DNA from: Chara braunii
Lineage: Eukaryota; Streptophyta; Charophyceae; Charales; Characeae
NCBI GenBank assembly: GCA_003427395.1
Contig: BFEA01000049.1
Coordinates: 3,286,465 to 3,312,908, forward strand
Direction of reading: 5' to 3'
DNA: 26,444 bases
Position numbers and translations under genes: made by a program. Numbering within the stretch: position 1 is the stretch's first letter; each line of letters opens with the position of its first letter. The notes below the pieces were generated by a model. It was not told the origin of the DNA, did not search any database, and saw only the letters and a program-made list of their open reading frames with translations. Below are positions 1 through 9,549 of this stretch, in pieces.

Positions 1-1500
1 CGGCGCGCCTCTCGCCGTTCTGCAATCTCCTGCTAACATCCCCTAAGGGAGAGATGCTTGCGCAGATCAACCCCCTCTTCAATCTCTCCCTGGCAGATCC
101 TCATTTACCCTTGCGCAGTCTTGGCGCAAGATCCATCCCTTGCCTCCACATATGAGCCCACACAACTCTAACCAAGACTCTCGTACACTGGCGTAGCGGG
201 CACACTTTAGTCAGTGATCCTTGTCCGAAACACGTGAGCTCCCCGCTCGTTCCCACGCGCGTCCAGATCCTGTATACGTCGTATGCATCATTCTTCCCCG
301 CNGACTGGTCTCCGAACAGCACGTCCGAAGTGACCTCAACTGGTCAACTAAATGTCGAGTGTGCCCAGCTCTGTGGTCTTCCTGCTCAGCCCATGTTACA
401 GTACGAACAGCTCGATCTCGCGCCCGCCCAATTAATCATGCGTTCGTTCATAGCGCGCGTCAAGCACAACTCTCCGCTGACCATCCTTTCAAGCGACATG
501 CTCCAGACTACCTACAAAAGTCTTAGTATAGCTGATCCCTCTGATCTCTTCCGCTCTAGGACAAACTAATCAATATAAACCCCTGGGCAGGCCCCTCCCC
601 TTGATTAGTAGCACGCCCACACGATTCTACTCATGTCTGCTAGCGGCGTACTCCAGGCATGCTACCTTGCATCCCGTGCCCCGCCGACCTGTGCTGCGAG
701 GAATCGTGATGGGGCTGGGTACACCTGGCGCGCGCCTTCCTCCGCTGAGTCCGATCCCCCTCTATGCGCTCACCAGAGCACCGTACTCTCTCGTCATCCG
801 CCCTTCGAACGGTCTTGTCGCAGTCCGACTCCAGGTTAACTGCGCGCTCGCTGCGCACGCCTGGCACANTGTCCGTCTTCTCCTTTGTCCGNATTGCTTT
901 GGCGTGACCTCCATCCACGTGCACTGCGAATGCCTGGCACGCCCGATCGATACCCAGTCCGCCCTTGNAGCCCCTCGTCAATCGAGCCTTACGAACTCTA
1001 GGCAGAGTGCGAGAGNTGGGCNGGGTACACCATGCACACCCCCCCCTCTCCCCAGTCCGAATGTCCCCAAATACTTCGCTGCCTCCTGCTATATCCACGC
1101 GGGACCTCCTCAGCATGAACGGTGCCCGAGTCTTCAGACCCTGAGGAGGTAGCGAACAGGTTTGGGGNGGTAGNCCCAACACTCAAATAGAACCCCTATC
1201 AAGGCCCTCAAGCCNAGGGTTCATGCCGCAGTAGGTACCCAGTAAATCTGTTCCAGATCTTCTGANGGGCCCGATAATTGTTGAAGGCCGGTCTCCGTAG
1301 CTCGGAGTTGGGTTCCCAGGCGCACCAAACATATCAAACCTAATGCCTTGCTGTTGAATAACAGTCCAGATCCAGCGCAGGGCCCATGCGGGAGGGATNA
1401 GAATAGGTCTAACCCCAATTCGCCAAGAAAGATCGAACCCGACATAACTGNTTTGAACAGCGCCTGCATGTACCGTGGCCACANCGGAGCCGAACCAGGA
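1..1500. other. GC-rich region without a recognisable gene
   Basis: No gene is recognised here. Both strands of 600-1180 are open for about 180 codons, which is expected from GC-rich DNA; the translations show no domain and contain undetermined residues. Single ambiguous bases are scattered through it (for example 302, 870, 892, 968, 1016, 1022, 1168, 1174, 1215, 1266, 1399, 1451, 1484). Some phrases recur loosely, such as GGGTACACC near 718 and 1023 and GCCTGGCAC near 860 and 932, which suggests old degenerate repeats. I see no promoter, RNA gene or retroelement signature. Confidence 0.5.
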
Positions 1501-2111
1501 ATAACCAATCGGAACTGCAGCAGCCCTTTACCATACCAGTACCAAATCTGAAGAATCCATTCGGAACCGTACCAATTTGTGCCGCATCAATTCCGAATCA
1601 ACACCGAGCCTGAAACCTCTGCCCCGAGCTGCAGTAGCCCGAACCATACCGTACCAAATNAGAATCANACTNAACCTGAGACGACGTCTCTAACTGCAGT
1701 GGACTGTACCATACTGATGCCGCGCCATTACTGAACCTGAAACATGCCGAATATCGTACAATCCCGCAGTCCCTTGGTAGCACCAGCCAGCAGTCCTATG
1801 CCCATACGAGATCAATTCCGAACCTGCGAACAATGTGGCGGCGTGTACCACTCCGATGCCGAACCAATACCGAATCGGAAGCATGCCGTTGCCGAACCAA
1901 TACCGAGCTTGATATATNNCGAATACCATAAAATGTCGCAGCCCAACAATAGTGNTGAAACTCCCCGAACTCTGTGCCCGAACCGAACCAGCGGCCACAC
2001 CGAAGCAATGAAGCTGAGCGGCGCAACCGAAGTAACACAGNGGCAACACTACGACAACCATCTAATCCCACACTCATATCTNATAGGTCGCGGTGTGAAT
2101 ACATCAGCGTA
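1500..2111. repeat. Degenerate CCGAACC/ACCAATACCGA-type repeat region
   Basis: Phrases such as CCGAACCAATACCGA (about 1860 and 1894), CCATACC.GTACCAAAT (about 1532 and 1645) and CTGCAGYAGCCC (about 1515 and 1629) recur with many differences. This looks like a decayed tandem repeat with a period that is no longer regular; one spacing is about 114 bp. It passes into the clearer 30-bp array downstream, which shares the phrase CGAACCTGAAA. Ambiguous bases are frequent. The ORFs here on both strands are by-products of the low-complexity composition. Confidence 0.45.
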
Positions 2112-2415
2112 GTCATCCCGAACCTGAAATAGANTGGCTCCCAAAGCTGAAATAAACCGCCATAGTGGCACCAAACCTGGAATAAATGGCCGCAGTGCTG
2201 GTGCCGAGCCCGAGCTAAATACCCGTGATAGCGCCGAACCTGGAATAACCTGCCGTCCAGGCTCCGAACCTGAAATACATCGTCATAGTGGCTCCAGACC
2301 TGAAAGTAAGCCATCGTAGCGGTTCTGGCCCTGAAACAAATAGCCATGATGATGCTGATCCTGAAATAAATAGCCGTGATGATGGCGACCCTGGAAATAA
2401 ATCACCCTGGTGCAA
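2112..2415. repeat. 30-bp degenerate minisatellite, about 10 copies
   Basis: About ten head-to-tail units of 30-31 bp can be read. Each begins near GAACCTGAAATA and continues with a variable part like CGTCATAGTGGCTCC. Unit starts fall near 2115, 2145, 2173, 2205, 2236, 2266, 2296, 2327, 2357 and 2387. Because 30 is a multiple of three, the minus strand stays open as a ten-residue peptide repeat with phrases like FQVRSLDGRL and FQVWCHYGGL. Units differ at several positions each, so the array is old. A coding role is possible but nothing else supports it. Confidence 0.75.
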
Positions 2416-3354
2416 ACATGTCCGGTACCGAACCTGACATCATGTTGTCGGTCCAATGTAACACGATCCCACGCTGTCCATATGCATGTGGCCATCGCCC
2501 GTACTGCCGGGCTCAGTAAGGTTAGTAATCAGGTAAATAGGGGACGCGTCATGGAGAGTTTGGATCATCGGGGGATAGCAAAAAAAGTTAGAGCTTAGGG
2601 AATTTGGTCAAATCTGGGTTCTGAGCTGACGGTGGGTATCCCAAGCAAAACCAGTCCAGGCNTCGAATAATCATTAGCTCCTGTTTGTTCCATCATTTTT
2701 GATCGCTCTCCCTTTTCCTTAATTCTATTGTCTGAAATAATGAATTAGCCGTAGGTTCTCCAAAAATGAATTCTGAGGGAGTTTAATCAAATGGTTGAAA
2801 TTCTCTCTTTTCTTCTCTCCCTTACCATTTTAAATCTTTTTCTCTGGTTTTCTATTTCATTGCCGNAAACATAAAATAACGAGGTATTTTCCTCAAAATT
2901 TAAATGCCGCGAAAAATAAGGGAACTAAGGGATATTACGTTTTCCTCTTCCCCCCTACTGTTCCCAATCTTTTTCTCCTATCTTTAGTTTAGGTACAAAA
3001 ATAGACAAAAATTTGAGGCCTCATTTCGGTCCCGGTCGTATGCCGCAAAAACGTTGCGGCGAAGTTGGTTCCCGCGATGCCTCTCCGCGGCAGGCCAATC
3101 CGAGTCTAGTTCTCTAAACGGTTGGGAATGACGGTCCCTTGATGCGCCGAGTGTGGCCACTTATCTTGCCATCTTTGAGGATTACTCGTAAGGCTCAGCG
3201 CGCCCAGAATCAGGGGTGCCCTGAGTTCCCCTGATTTTTGNTGCCTGGTCATACGAGAGTACCATCAAAACACGGACTTGTCCCTGAGCCTAAGTCCCAA
3301 AACTGCAGATCTCAGGCGGCGCATTGCTTGCGGCCGCATGACAGCGTGTCAGTC
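2416..3354. other. Intergenic DNA, AT-rich in its middle, no gene seen
   Basis: No coding region, RNA gene or LTR terminus is recognised. The stretch from about 2660 to 3010 is AT-rich and has loosely repeated phrases such as AATCTTTTTCTC (about 2834 and 2968), so it may contain a decayed duplication. The element 1 gag homology starts near its right end. I looked for a 5' LTR and a TGGTATCAGA-type primer site belonging to element 1 and found neither. Confidence 0.5.
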
Positions 3355-3376
3355 CGTCCTTGCCCCTCTAATAGTG

Positions 3377-3411
3377 TCTTCTTCTTCTTCTTCTTCTTCT
3401 TCTTCTTCTTT
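3377..3411 (+). repeat. (CTT)n microsatellite inside gag
   Basis: About eleven copies of the trinucleotide TCT/CTT encode a poly-Ser run in the gag linker. The matching linker in elements 2 and 3 is Ser-rich but not a pure repeat, so the tract probably grew by slippage after insertion. Confidence 0.9.
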
Positions 3412-3458
3412 GAGTGTGGCCAACAGCCTAGCCGGATCTGCTGCAGGTCCAGACCCCG

Positions 3459-3486
3459 TTGTTGTTGTTGTTGCTGCTGCTGCTGC
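3459..3486 (+). repeat. (GTT)n(GCT)n compound microsatellite inside gag
   Basis: Five GTT units run directly into about four GCT units and then GCAGCG. They encode Val and Ala runs in the element 1 gag remnant. Elements 2 and 3 have a short mixed VPT.VTSGSAG region at this place instead. Confidence 0.85.
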
Positions 3487-4545
3487 AGCGGCAAGTGGCA
3501 GTGCAGGGCATTCTAGAACTGTTGCAGCCCCGAATTCGGACCCAGCAACCACTGGTCCAAGCTGCAGCTTTCCTTACATGGATAGAAAGGCGGTGCAGAT
3601 TCCGTCTAAGTATGACGGAAAGGACGACATCGAATCTTGGATCAGCTCCATGCGATCCTACTTTGATGTGCTGGGGACATTCCCAGTTACTTAGTCGTCA
3701 GTCTTTGGGACGTGGAACCCGCCGTAAGAGGATTCTTGGAAATCCAAGCTGTACAAACATGCTATAAAAGAATAGACTTGAACAAATGGCTGAAGGCTCC
3801 GCCGGTTGCCACACTCGAATAGCTCTTGATCAAGCAATATGCTGATCCACATGCTGCAGCCAAAGCTAGACTTAAGCTTGAGAAGCTCAAGCACAGTGAG
3901 TGGACCGACACCATGCATAGTCTTCAGCAGTATGTTAGTAAACATTTTGCTACAATTGACCTGAAAATGACTGCGCAGTCTTGTTTGGATGTGATTGAAG
4001 GTACGGTCCCCTTTGCTATAACACATCGCCTGGGGATCGAACTCATAACGTATAAAGATTGGCTTACCCTCATGCAGGATTTAGTCAAGCTGGAGGCACA
4101 AGACCTCCCGGGTGGATTGGGTGGCAAAAATACCATCGGCCGCTAACGGTTTCCAGGCAGCAACCGCTTTGCAGCGCAAGATCTACTTGAGGATGACGAG
4201 GAGTCCTTCGTAGAGGATCCTTCTCTTGATGACGATCAAGAGCAAGGCTGCGAGACATCTTGCTTTTCGTCAGCCCATGAGTCTGAGTATGTGAATGATG
4301 ATGAATCTATGAATGCCTTCAAGAAGACTGCCTTCAAAAGTAAGGGACCGTGAAGAACAATACTAACACCATTCTCCTTCCCAAGGGAGCGAAGATTCTA
4401 CCCAAACCGGAAGATCCTGCCACAAAACCATGGGTAGATCTCCGGATCAGTGAAAGTGAATGGAAACACAAGGTGAAGAAAGGGGTTTGCTTGGATTGCA
4501 CCAAAGCGGGACGTTCAGTCCAACATTGCTTTCGATTGCAGTAGG

Positions 4546-5224
4546 GAAACCAGCAACGGGGGTAGAGACATCATCAGCACACTCTACAGACGGAGAGGCT
4601 GGACATGTAAGTGCAGTTCCTTCATTGGATTCTGATTCCACTCAGCAAACATCTCTCGAGACCCCATCTGATGCTGATTCCAAGGCTGAAAAAATACACA
4701 TCCTATACAAGGAGCCTTGGGTGGAGTCGGAAGAAATCGACTTTCATGCGCTCTTGTCGCGCTGGGCTTGCATGAAGCAAGAACGCGCGCAAGGGAAAAC
4801 GAATATTCTTCAAACTCTGCATTAACGACCGTTACATCCGTGCGTTGGCTGATTGTGGCGCAATCGCTAACTACTTCTCACCGCACGACATTTGTAAGGC
4901 ACGCTTGGGAATGAAGCAAGTGACCTTGCAGAATCCTTGTCGGACCCAAGTAGGCAACCAAGAGGTTGTCACCTCTACGTATGCAGTCAAAGGTGTGCGC
5001 ACTACCTTTGATGCAGACCGCACAATCACGCATGAACTGAACTTCTGTGTCCTTGATCAGTGCCCCTTCGACGCGGTTATTGACTTGGGTTGGTTGCAAG
5101 CCCAATGTGAAAGAACCACATGGAAAGACTCACAGTTCATGGTCAAAGATGCCATGGGAATCGAGCGTCCAGTCCTCTTGGATGAGCCGCGCGAGTCCCA
5201 AGTAACTTTTCTCAATGCAATGTA
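4546..5224 (+). pseudogene. Element 1 aspartic protease region
   Basis: This segment aligns with the element 2 protease region. It has a shared leader block (ADSKAE near 4672, then EPWVESEE, MKQERAQG), then a retropepsin-like active-site region reading ADCGAI near 4846-4863, equivalent to IDCGAT in element 2. The D-C/S/T-G-A motif carries the catalytic Asp. Further shared blocks are NPCRTQVGN and KGVRTTFD. A frameshift and stop near 4815-4825 separate the leader from the protease core, and a TAA at 5223-5225 ends the core frame. The protease would have cut the Gag-Pol polyprotein. Confidence 0.8.
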
Positions 5225-6838
5225 ATTCTGCAAAAAGTGGCGCAAGCGCAAAGTTGATAAGCAAATGTATATAGCCTTTGTTAAGCCTGCTCATGTGCCT
5301 TCTATTTTTGTTGTACATAATGATTCTACTTTGCATGTCGTTTCTACCTCTAATGCAACTACTTCTACCTCTAGTAAATCTACTTCTAGTCCAAACGATT
5401 TTGCTTCAAATCCTGTTGTTTTGGCTGCACCGATGCAATTCGGGATGCTTGCACCTGAATGTGATGATCCACCTCCGGAGATCCCATCAAAAGTTCGCAA
5501 CCTTCTCAACCGATTTCCTGAAGTCTTGGCCGAACCGCATGGAGTTCCCGAGCGTCCGGTCCGATACAAGATCGAGTTGATAGAAGGTAACACTCCTCAA
5601 AAAGGCTGTGTCTATCGGATGGGCTCAGGCGAATTGGAAGAGCTGCGTAGACAGATTGATGACATGATTGGGAAGGGATAGATCAAGCCAAGCGAATCCA
5701 AGTTCGGTGCACCGGTTTTGTTTGTCCCTAAGAGAGGAAGCAAACTACGGATGCGTATTGACTACCGCGGACTGAATAGAATAACAAGAAAGAATGCATA
5801 CCCTTTGCCGTGTATTGATGATTTGCTTGATGTAGCAAGTGGGTGCAAGGTCTTCAGCAAGATCGATCTCAAGTTTGGCTACCACCAGAATGAAGTCGAC
5901 CTTGCGGACCAGCACAAAACTGCATTCAAAACTCACGACTGGTTGTACGAATTTACCGTCATGCCCTTCGGTCTCGCGAATGCACCGACCACCTTTCAAA
6001 GTCTCATGGTCAAGGTGTTCCGCAATCAAATCAATCGCTTTGTTGTTGTTTATCTGGATGATATACTAATCTTCAGCAAGTAGATGGAGGAGCACATGAG
6101 ACACCTTGAGGAAGTGTTACAGATCCTCAAGGATGCGCAGCTCCATCTCAACTTGGAGAAATTTGAGTTTGGGAGGGACAACGTCATCTACCTTGGACAT
6201 CAGTTGTCTGCTGCAGGCCTAGAGCCCGAGGCAACCAAAGTTGAGGTCATCCGCAACTGGCCTCAACCGGCCAATGTCCGCGAGTTGCGTTCTTTTCTTG
6301 GTCTTGCGTCATACTACCGTAAGTTTGTACCCAAATTCTCTATCATCGCCCGTCCGCTGTCCAAGTTGACAAGTAAGAATGTGTCTTACACATGGGATGG
6401 GGAATGCACAACAACCTAAGTATTGAAGGAAGCTTTGGTGAGTCATCCGGTGCTCCGCATTGCAGATCCCAAACTTACATTCGTAGTAACTACAGATGCA
6501 AGCTTGTATGGGATTGGTGCAGTGTTGCAGCAAGATGACGGCGATGGCTTACGTCCGCTTGAATATTACAGCAAACACATGCCCAGTTACAAGGTAGCTG
6601 CCTCCACCTACATGTGGGAACTGTACGCCTTGAGAGAGGCACTAGATCATTGGAAACACTACCTCTTGGGTTGTCATTTCAAAGTGTTCTCAGGTCACAA
6701 GACTTGGAAACGGATTCAGACACAGATTAATCCATCAACCACATTGACCCGCTGGCTGCATGAGATTGATGTGTATGATTTTGAACTTAAGCACAAGAAA
6801 GGTTGTTACAATCGCGTTGCGGATGCTTTGTTTCGCCA
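5225..6838 (+). pseudogene. pol: Element 1 reverse transcriptase and RNase H remnant
   Basis: One frame can be followed with three in-frame stops: TAG at 5679-5681 (a Trp in element 4), TAG at 6081-6083 and TAA at 6417-6419. RT landmarks in order are the block RMRIDYRGLNRI near 5748, KIDLKFGYHQ near 5860 (motif A with a catalytic Asp), MPFGLANAPTTFQ near 5961, and VVYLDDILIFSK near 6045, which carries the YLDD catalytic pair. The connection domain includes LRSFLGLASYYRKF. RNase H follows with TDASLYGIGAVLQQ near 6493 and ends with ADALFRHP near 6820. The usual DHKTL is changed to GHKTW near 6693. It would have copied the element RNA into DNA when intact. Confidence 0.9.
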
Positions 6839-7926
6839 TCCTGTGTACATAACTTGCCTTGTGGGTTCCTATGATCCCCGTAAGAATTTGAAGGAGGAAC
6901 TGATTGAGCACACTGTCAAGGACCCGGAACTCGGTCCCATCCTTGAGCAGATGCGGGCTGACCCTAGCAGTCAGCCTGATTTCCATGAATGTAAGGGCTT
7001 ACTTTTCAGACGTTACGGGAAGCATGACCGACTGTGTGTACCCAACCATGAGTCGATCCTTACTCACTTCTTGGACTTGGCTCATGGCCGGAGTGGACTA
7101 GAAAAGACATACGGAAGTCTACTGCAAAAGTTTGTATGGCCTGGAATGAAAGGAATGGCACGAAAGTTTGTGGCTGAGTGTGAAGTCTGTCAACGCATCA
7201 AACCGTCTCGGCAGAAGCCTTATGGGTTGTTGCATCCTCTTCCGATTTTTGATGGCCCGGGCGAGTCTCTTTCCATCGACTTCACGGACATGGGGAAGAA
7301 GAGCAGAAATGGATATTCACAATTTGATGGTGATCATTGACCGCTTTTCAAAGTTTCTAAATCTTATTCCATTACCACCTCACGCCCCAACTGACCTTGT
7401 GATCAAGGAATTCCACAAACGGTACATTCTGCAGTGTGGGCCCCCGAAAACTCTTGTGAGCGACCGAGACACTAGGTTCATAAGTGCAGATTGGAAGGAC
7501 TTCACCTCCCAGATCTATGACATCAAACTCAAGATGACGTCTGGCCGACATCCCGAAGCCAATAGACTGGCTGAGGAGGTCAACCAGACTGTGATCCAAC
7601 TTCTTCGAGCTCTAATTGTGCCTGATCACTACTCTTGGGATGAGGAATTGCCGATTGTGCAGGGATTGTATAACAACTCCATACACTCCTCCAAGAGGAT
7701 GACACCTAATTGGTTGCACCTCGGTTGGCAGATTCGCAATCCCCTATCCTATCTGTTTCCTAACCAGCCACCTGGCCAAACAGGCTACAACGCTAAGTTT
7801 GAACGTTTGCTCGAAGTTGTTGTCACAGCCATGGAAAAAAGACGTAGTGCCATGATTAGGCATGCAAATAAAGTAGCGGAGGCAGGGGCCTGCGGCACCT
7901 GGAGCACCAGAAAAACACTCAAGTAG
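6839..7926 (+). pseudogene. pol: Element 1 integrase remnant, 3' truncated
   Basis: The integrase zinc-binding HHCC domain is recognisable (LDLAHGRSG, then WPGMKG, then CEVCQRIKP), but a 9-base in-frame deletion near 7099 removes the HFGMA stretch and so the second His. The catalytic core follows with SIDFTDMG near 7275, SDRDTRFIS near 7459 and the LAEEVNQT block near 7567, matching the D,D,E triad. A +1 insertion near 7321-7325 shifts the frame. Homology to element 2 stops after RHANK near 7870; the remaining codons are junction and LTR sequence. Confidence 0.88.
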
Positions 7927-8960
7927 CATTTAGGTCGGTACCGCACCCAGTAGCGGTAGATGTGCCGGGTACTCGAGGCCGGGCAGAAGAAGACAAAGTT
8001 GGCATTTTTAGAGGCCCAGTAGCGGTAGGCTAGGTCTAGGCCGGTACCAGTCCATCCAGTCCGAGTCTAGAGCCTGTACGGGCAATATTAGAGTCTGCAA
8101 TGATGTTTCCCTCTGAAAGGGAGGAGGTACCGGTTGCTTGGGAGGCCGAGCGGCCTGGAAGTCACCGCCCAAGAGGCAAGCAGGCCGTTATATCAAGAGG
8201 TCGAGGCAAGAGCTCGGCCTCATTCTTCAGTGTGCAAGTTCGGCAACACGCTGCTGGAGCGCTGGCTGGAGTGGCGCTGGGTACTACGGCGCTGCTGGGA
8301 GGAAGAAGCCGAGAGCTTCCTCCTTGGCTATGGTGGAGCTCTACTGGTAGGACCAAGGAGGAGAGGGGCGGGGTAATTACTTGGCTATGGTAGACACCAT
8401 CTTCATCACCTTGTTAGGCGCTGCATTTGGAAGGCCCTAGTGGGGGTATTGCCGCATCAAGGAAGCTTGGGACAGGGTCAGGCATGGCCGTTGAGTAGGC
8501 AGCGACATAGCTGCAGGGAGTTGACCTGGGGGCAGAAGGGCAGCGACATAGCTGCTTTGGGTTGTCCTTTGGACAGGAGGGAGAGCCCTCAGTAATCCGC
8601 CATAGCCTCGGCCTGTATGTAGAGGAAGAGGAAGGATGGCCATGACTATGGTGGACCTCATGTTATGCCTGCAGTAGAAGTGGGATTCGGACATTGGTTC
8701 TGGTTCAGCCATTCAACATTATTATTGTTATTTCTTGTTTGAATAAGAGGGGAGGAGATAAGGAGGAGGAGATTGGTTGGCGAGGAAGAAGAGCCTTGTC
8801 ATTGGTCTATGCTGGAGTACATCATCTTCTTCTTCTTTCTTACTTCTTCTTCTTCTTCTTTCCCTCTCTTTCCTCTCAAGTTCATTCATTTCTTTTTGCA
8901 ATTGGACGGCATTGTACTTTTTGATGTTTGTATACTTCGAAATTGGCCAGGATCGTAACA
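7890..8960 (+). mobile_element. Element 1 3' LTR, 5'-truncated
   Basis: From about 7900 onward this matches the reverse complement of the element 2 LTRs (17880-18800 and 25357-26340). Shared phrases include AAACACTCAAGTAG, GGCCTGTACGGGCAATAT-like sequence, and the terminal AATTGGCCAGGATCGTAACA ending at 8960. The start of the LTR (TGTGATGACCC in element 2) is absent because of the deletion that fused integrase to the LTR interior. The CTT-rich stretch near 8827-8865 corresponds to the GAA-rich stretch in the other copies. The 3' terminus appears intact and abuts mitochondria-like DNA. Confidence 0.85.
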
Positions 8961-9026
8961 CAAGTTTCCTATATGAAAAGGAATCAATGGAATAATAGCA
9001 AATTGTTCTAGTGGACTAAAAGCCAT
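8961..9026 (-). pseudogene. atp6: atp6 5' fragment (ATP synthase F0 subunit a)
   Basis: Reading the minus strand from the ATG at 9026, 22 codons are open and contain SPLEQFAIIPLIPFHIGNL. This is the conserved N-terminal block of plant mitochondrial ATP synthase subunit a (SPLEQF.IIPLI). That protein is the membrane proton-channel subunit of complex V, usually over 230 residues, so only its beginning is present. The fragment stops at codon 22 where the retrotransposon LTR begins. The open frame extends a little upstream of this ATG, and plant atp6 N-termini vary, so the true start is uncertain. The fragment carries no stop, which suggests a recent transfer or chance. Confidence 0.7.
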
Positions 9027-9363
9027 TATCCAGCCATCATATTGGCAAATAAACATAATCCTAGACTTAGTGCGCGAAAACAATAAGAAATTAGTTCAAG
9101 AAGTACTAAAAAAGGTGTCAGTGGCAATGGTACGCCTTGAGGTAATAAAAAACTTGTCTCGGGTGTATCCTTCTTTGGTATACTTTTTCGTGCGCTTCGC
9201 GCCTAATCCAAGAGACTTGATTTTGTGCCTTCCATTTCACGGCATGAATTGGGTACTTGGGAGAGATATCCCATTATGACTTTTTGTGCTTGCACCTACT
9301 GATTAAGCTCCAGTTTAAGCTCTTTAGATAAGAATTTTTAATTACTCACTCTTGTATCGTATA

Positions 9364-9549
9364 ATGAGACTTTTCTTCAAATTAGTTTGGAAAGATATTG
9401 TTTTTAATCTTCATACAGTTGTTACAACATTTTTGTTGTTTTTGTTGTACATCGCAGTCACTCCTTTGCTGATAGGCTTTTCTACAAATTTATTATTTTA
9501 TTTTAATTTAGGATTAATTTGGATGTGTATTTTATTGGTATATTTATGA
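9364..9549 (+). pseudogene. ccmB: ccmB 5' fragment (haem exporter subunit B)
   Basis: The ATG at 9364 opens a 61-codon frame that begins MRLFFKLVWKDIVF and continues with LLFLLYIAVTPLLIGF and FNLGLIW. This matches the start of plant and charophyte mitochondrial CcmB (MRRLFLELY..., LFLSYIVVTPLMLGF, FHLGPI), the membrane subunit of the cytochrome c maturation ABC exporter. Two hydrophobic helices are visible. CcmB is normally about 200 residues, so roughly the first third is present; similarity ends at ILLVYL before a TGA at 9547-9549. An unrelated hydrophobic peptide is the alternative, but the aligned blocks are in the right order and spacing. Confidence 0.68.

Larger units (their letters stand above)
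3355..4545 (+). pseudogene. gag: Element 1 gag remnant
   Basis: Gag forms the retrotransposon particle and binds its RNA. The remnant starts with a Ser-rich linker swollen by a CTT repeat, then a Val/Ala run, then the block PYMDRKAVQIPSKYDGKDD shared with elements 2 and 3. A stop at 3692-3694 and a frameshift between about 3700 and 3825 interrupt it. The frame resumes near 3826 (KQYADPH, TAQSCLDV), ends at a TAA at 4144-4146, and continues through an acidic stretch. The zinc knuckle near 4489-4530 reads C-x2-C-x4-R-x4-C: the zinc-binding His is Arg here, whereas elements 2 and 3 keep His. Confidence 0.85.
3355..8960 (+). mobile_element. Element 1: decayed Ty3/gypsy LTR retrotransposon
   Basis: Domain order is gag, protease, reverse transcriptase, RNase H, integrase, then a partial 3' LTR, which is the Ty3/gypsy (Metaviridae-type) order. 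Homology to element 2 begins mid-gag near 3355, so the 5' LTR, primer site, leader and gag N-terminus are missing. At about 7871-7905 the integrase is joined directly to the interior of the LTR, so the integrase C-terminus, chromodomain, polypurine tract and start of the 3' LTR are also lost. Stops at 3692, 5679, 6081 and 6417 and at least two frameshifts show it is dead. Confidence 0.9.

Noticed and set aside
601-1182. Long overlapping ORFs of about 180 codons on both strands
   Set aside because: They mirror each other in GC-rich DNA, contain undetermined bases, and show no domain or conserved motif.
2640-3300. Possible 5' LTR of element 1
   Set aside because: No TG...CA terminus, no similarity to the other LTR copies and no primer binding site were found.
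9070-9279. 69-codon ORF in the mitochondria-like block
   Set aside because: It overlaps the atp6-ccmB spacer, matches nothing I recognise, and does not continue into either organelle gene.
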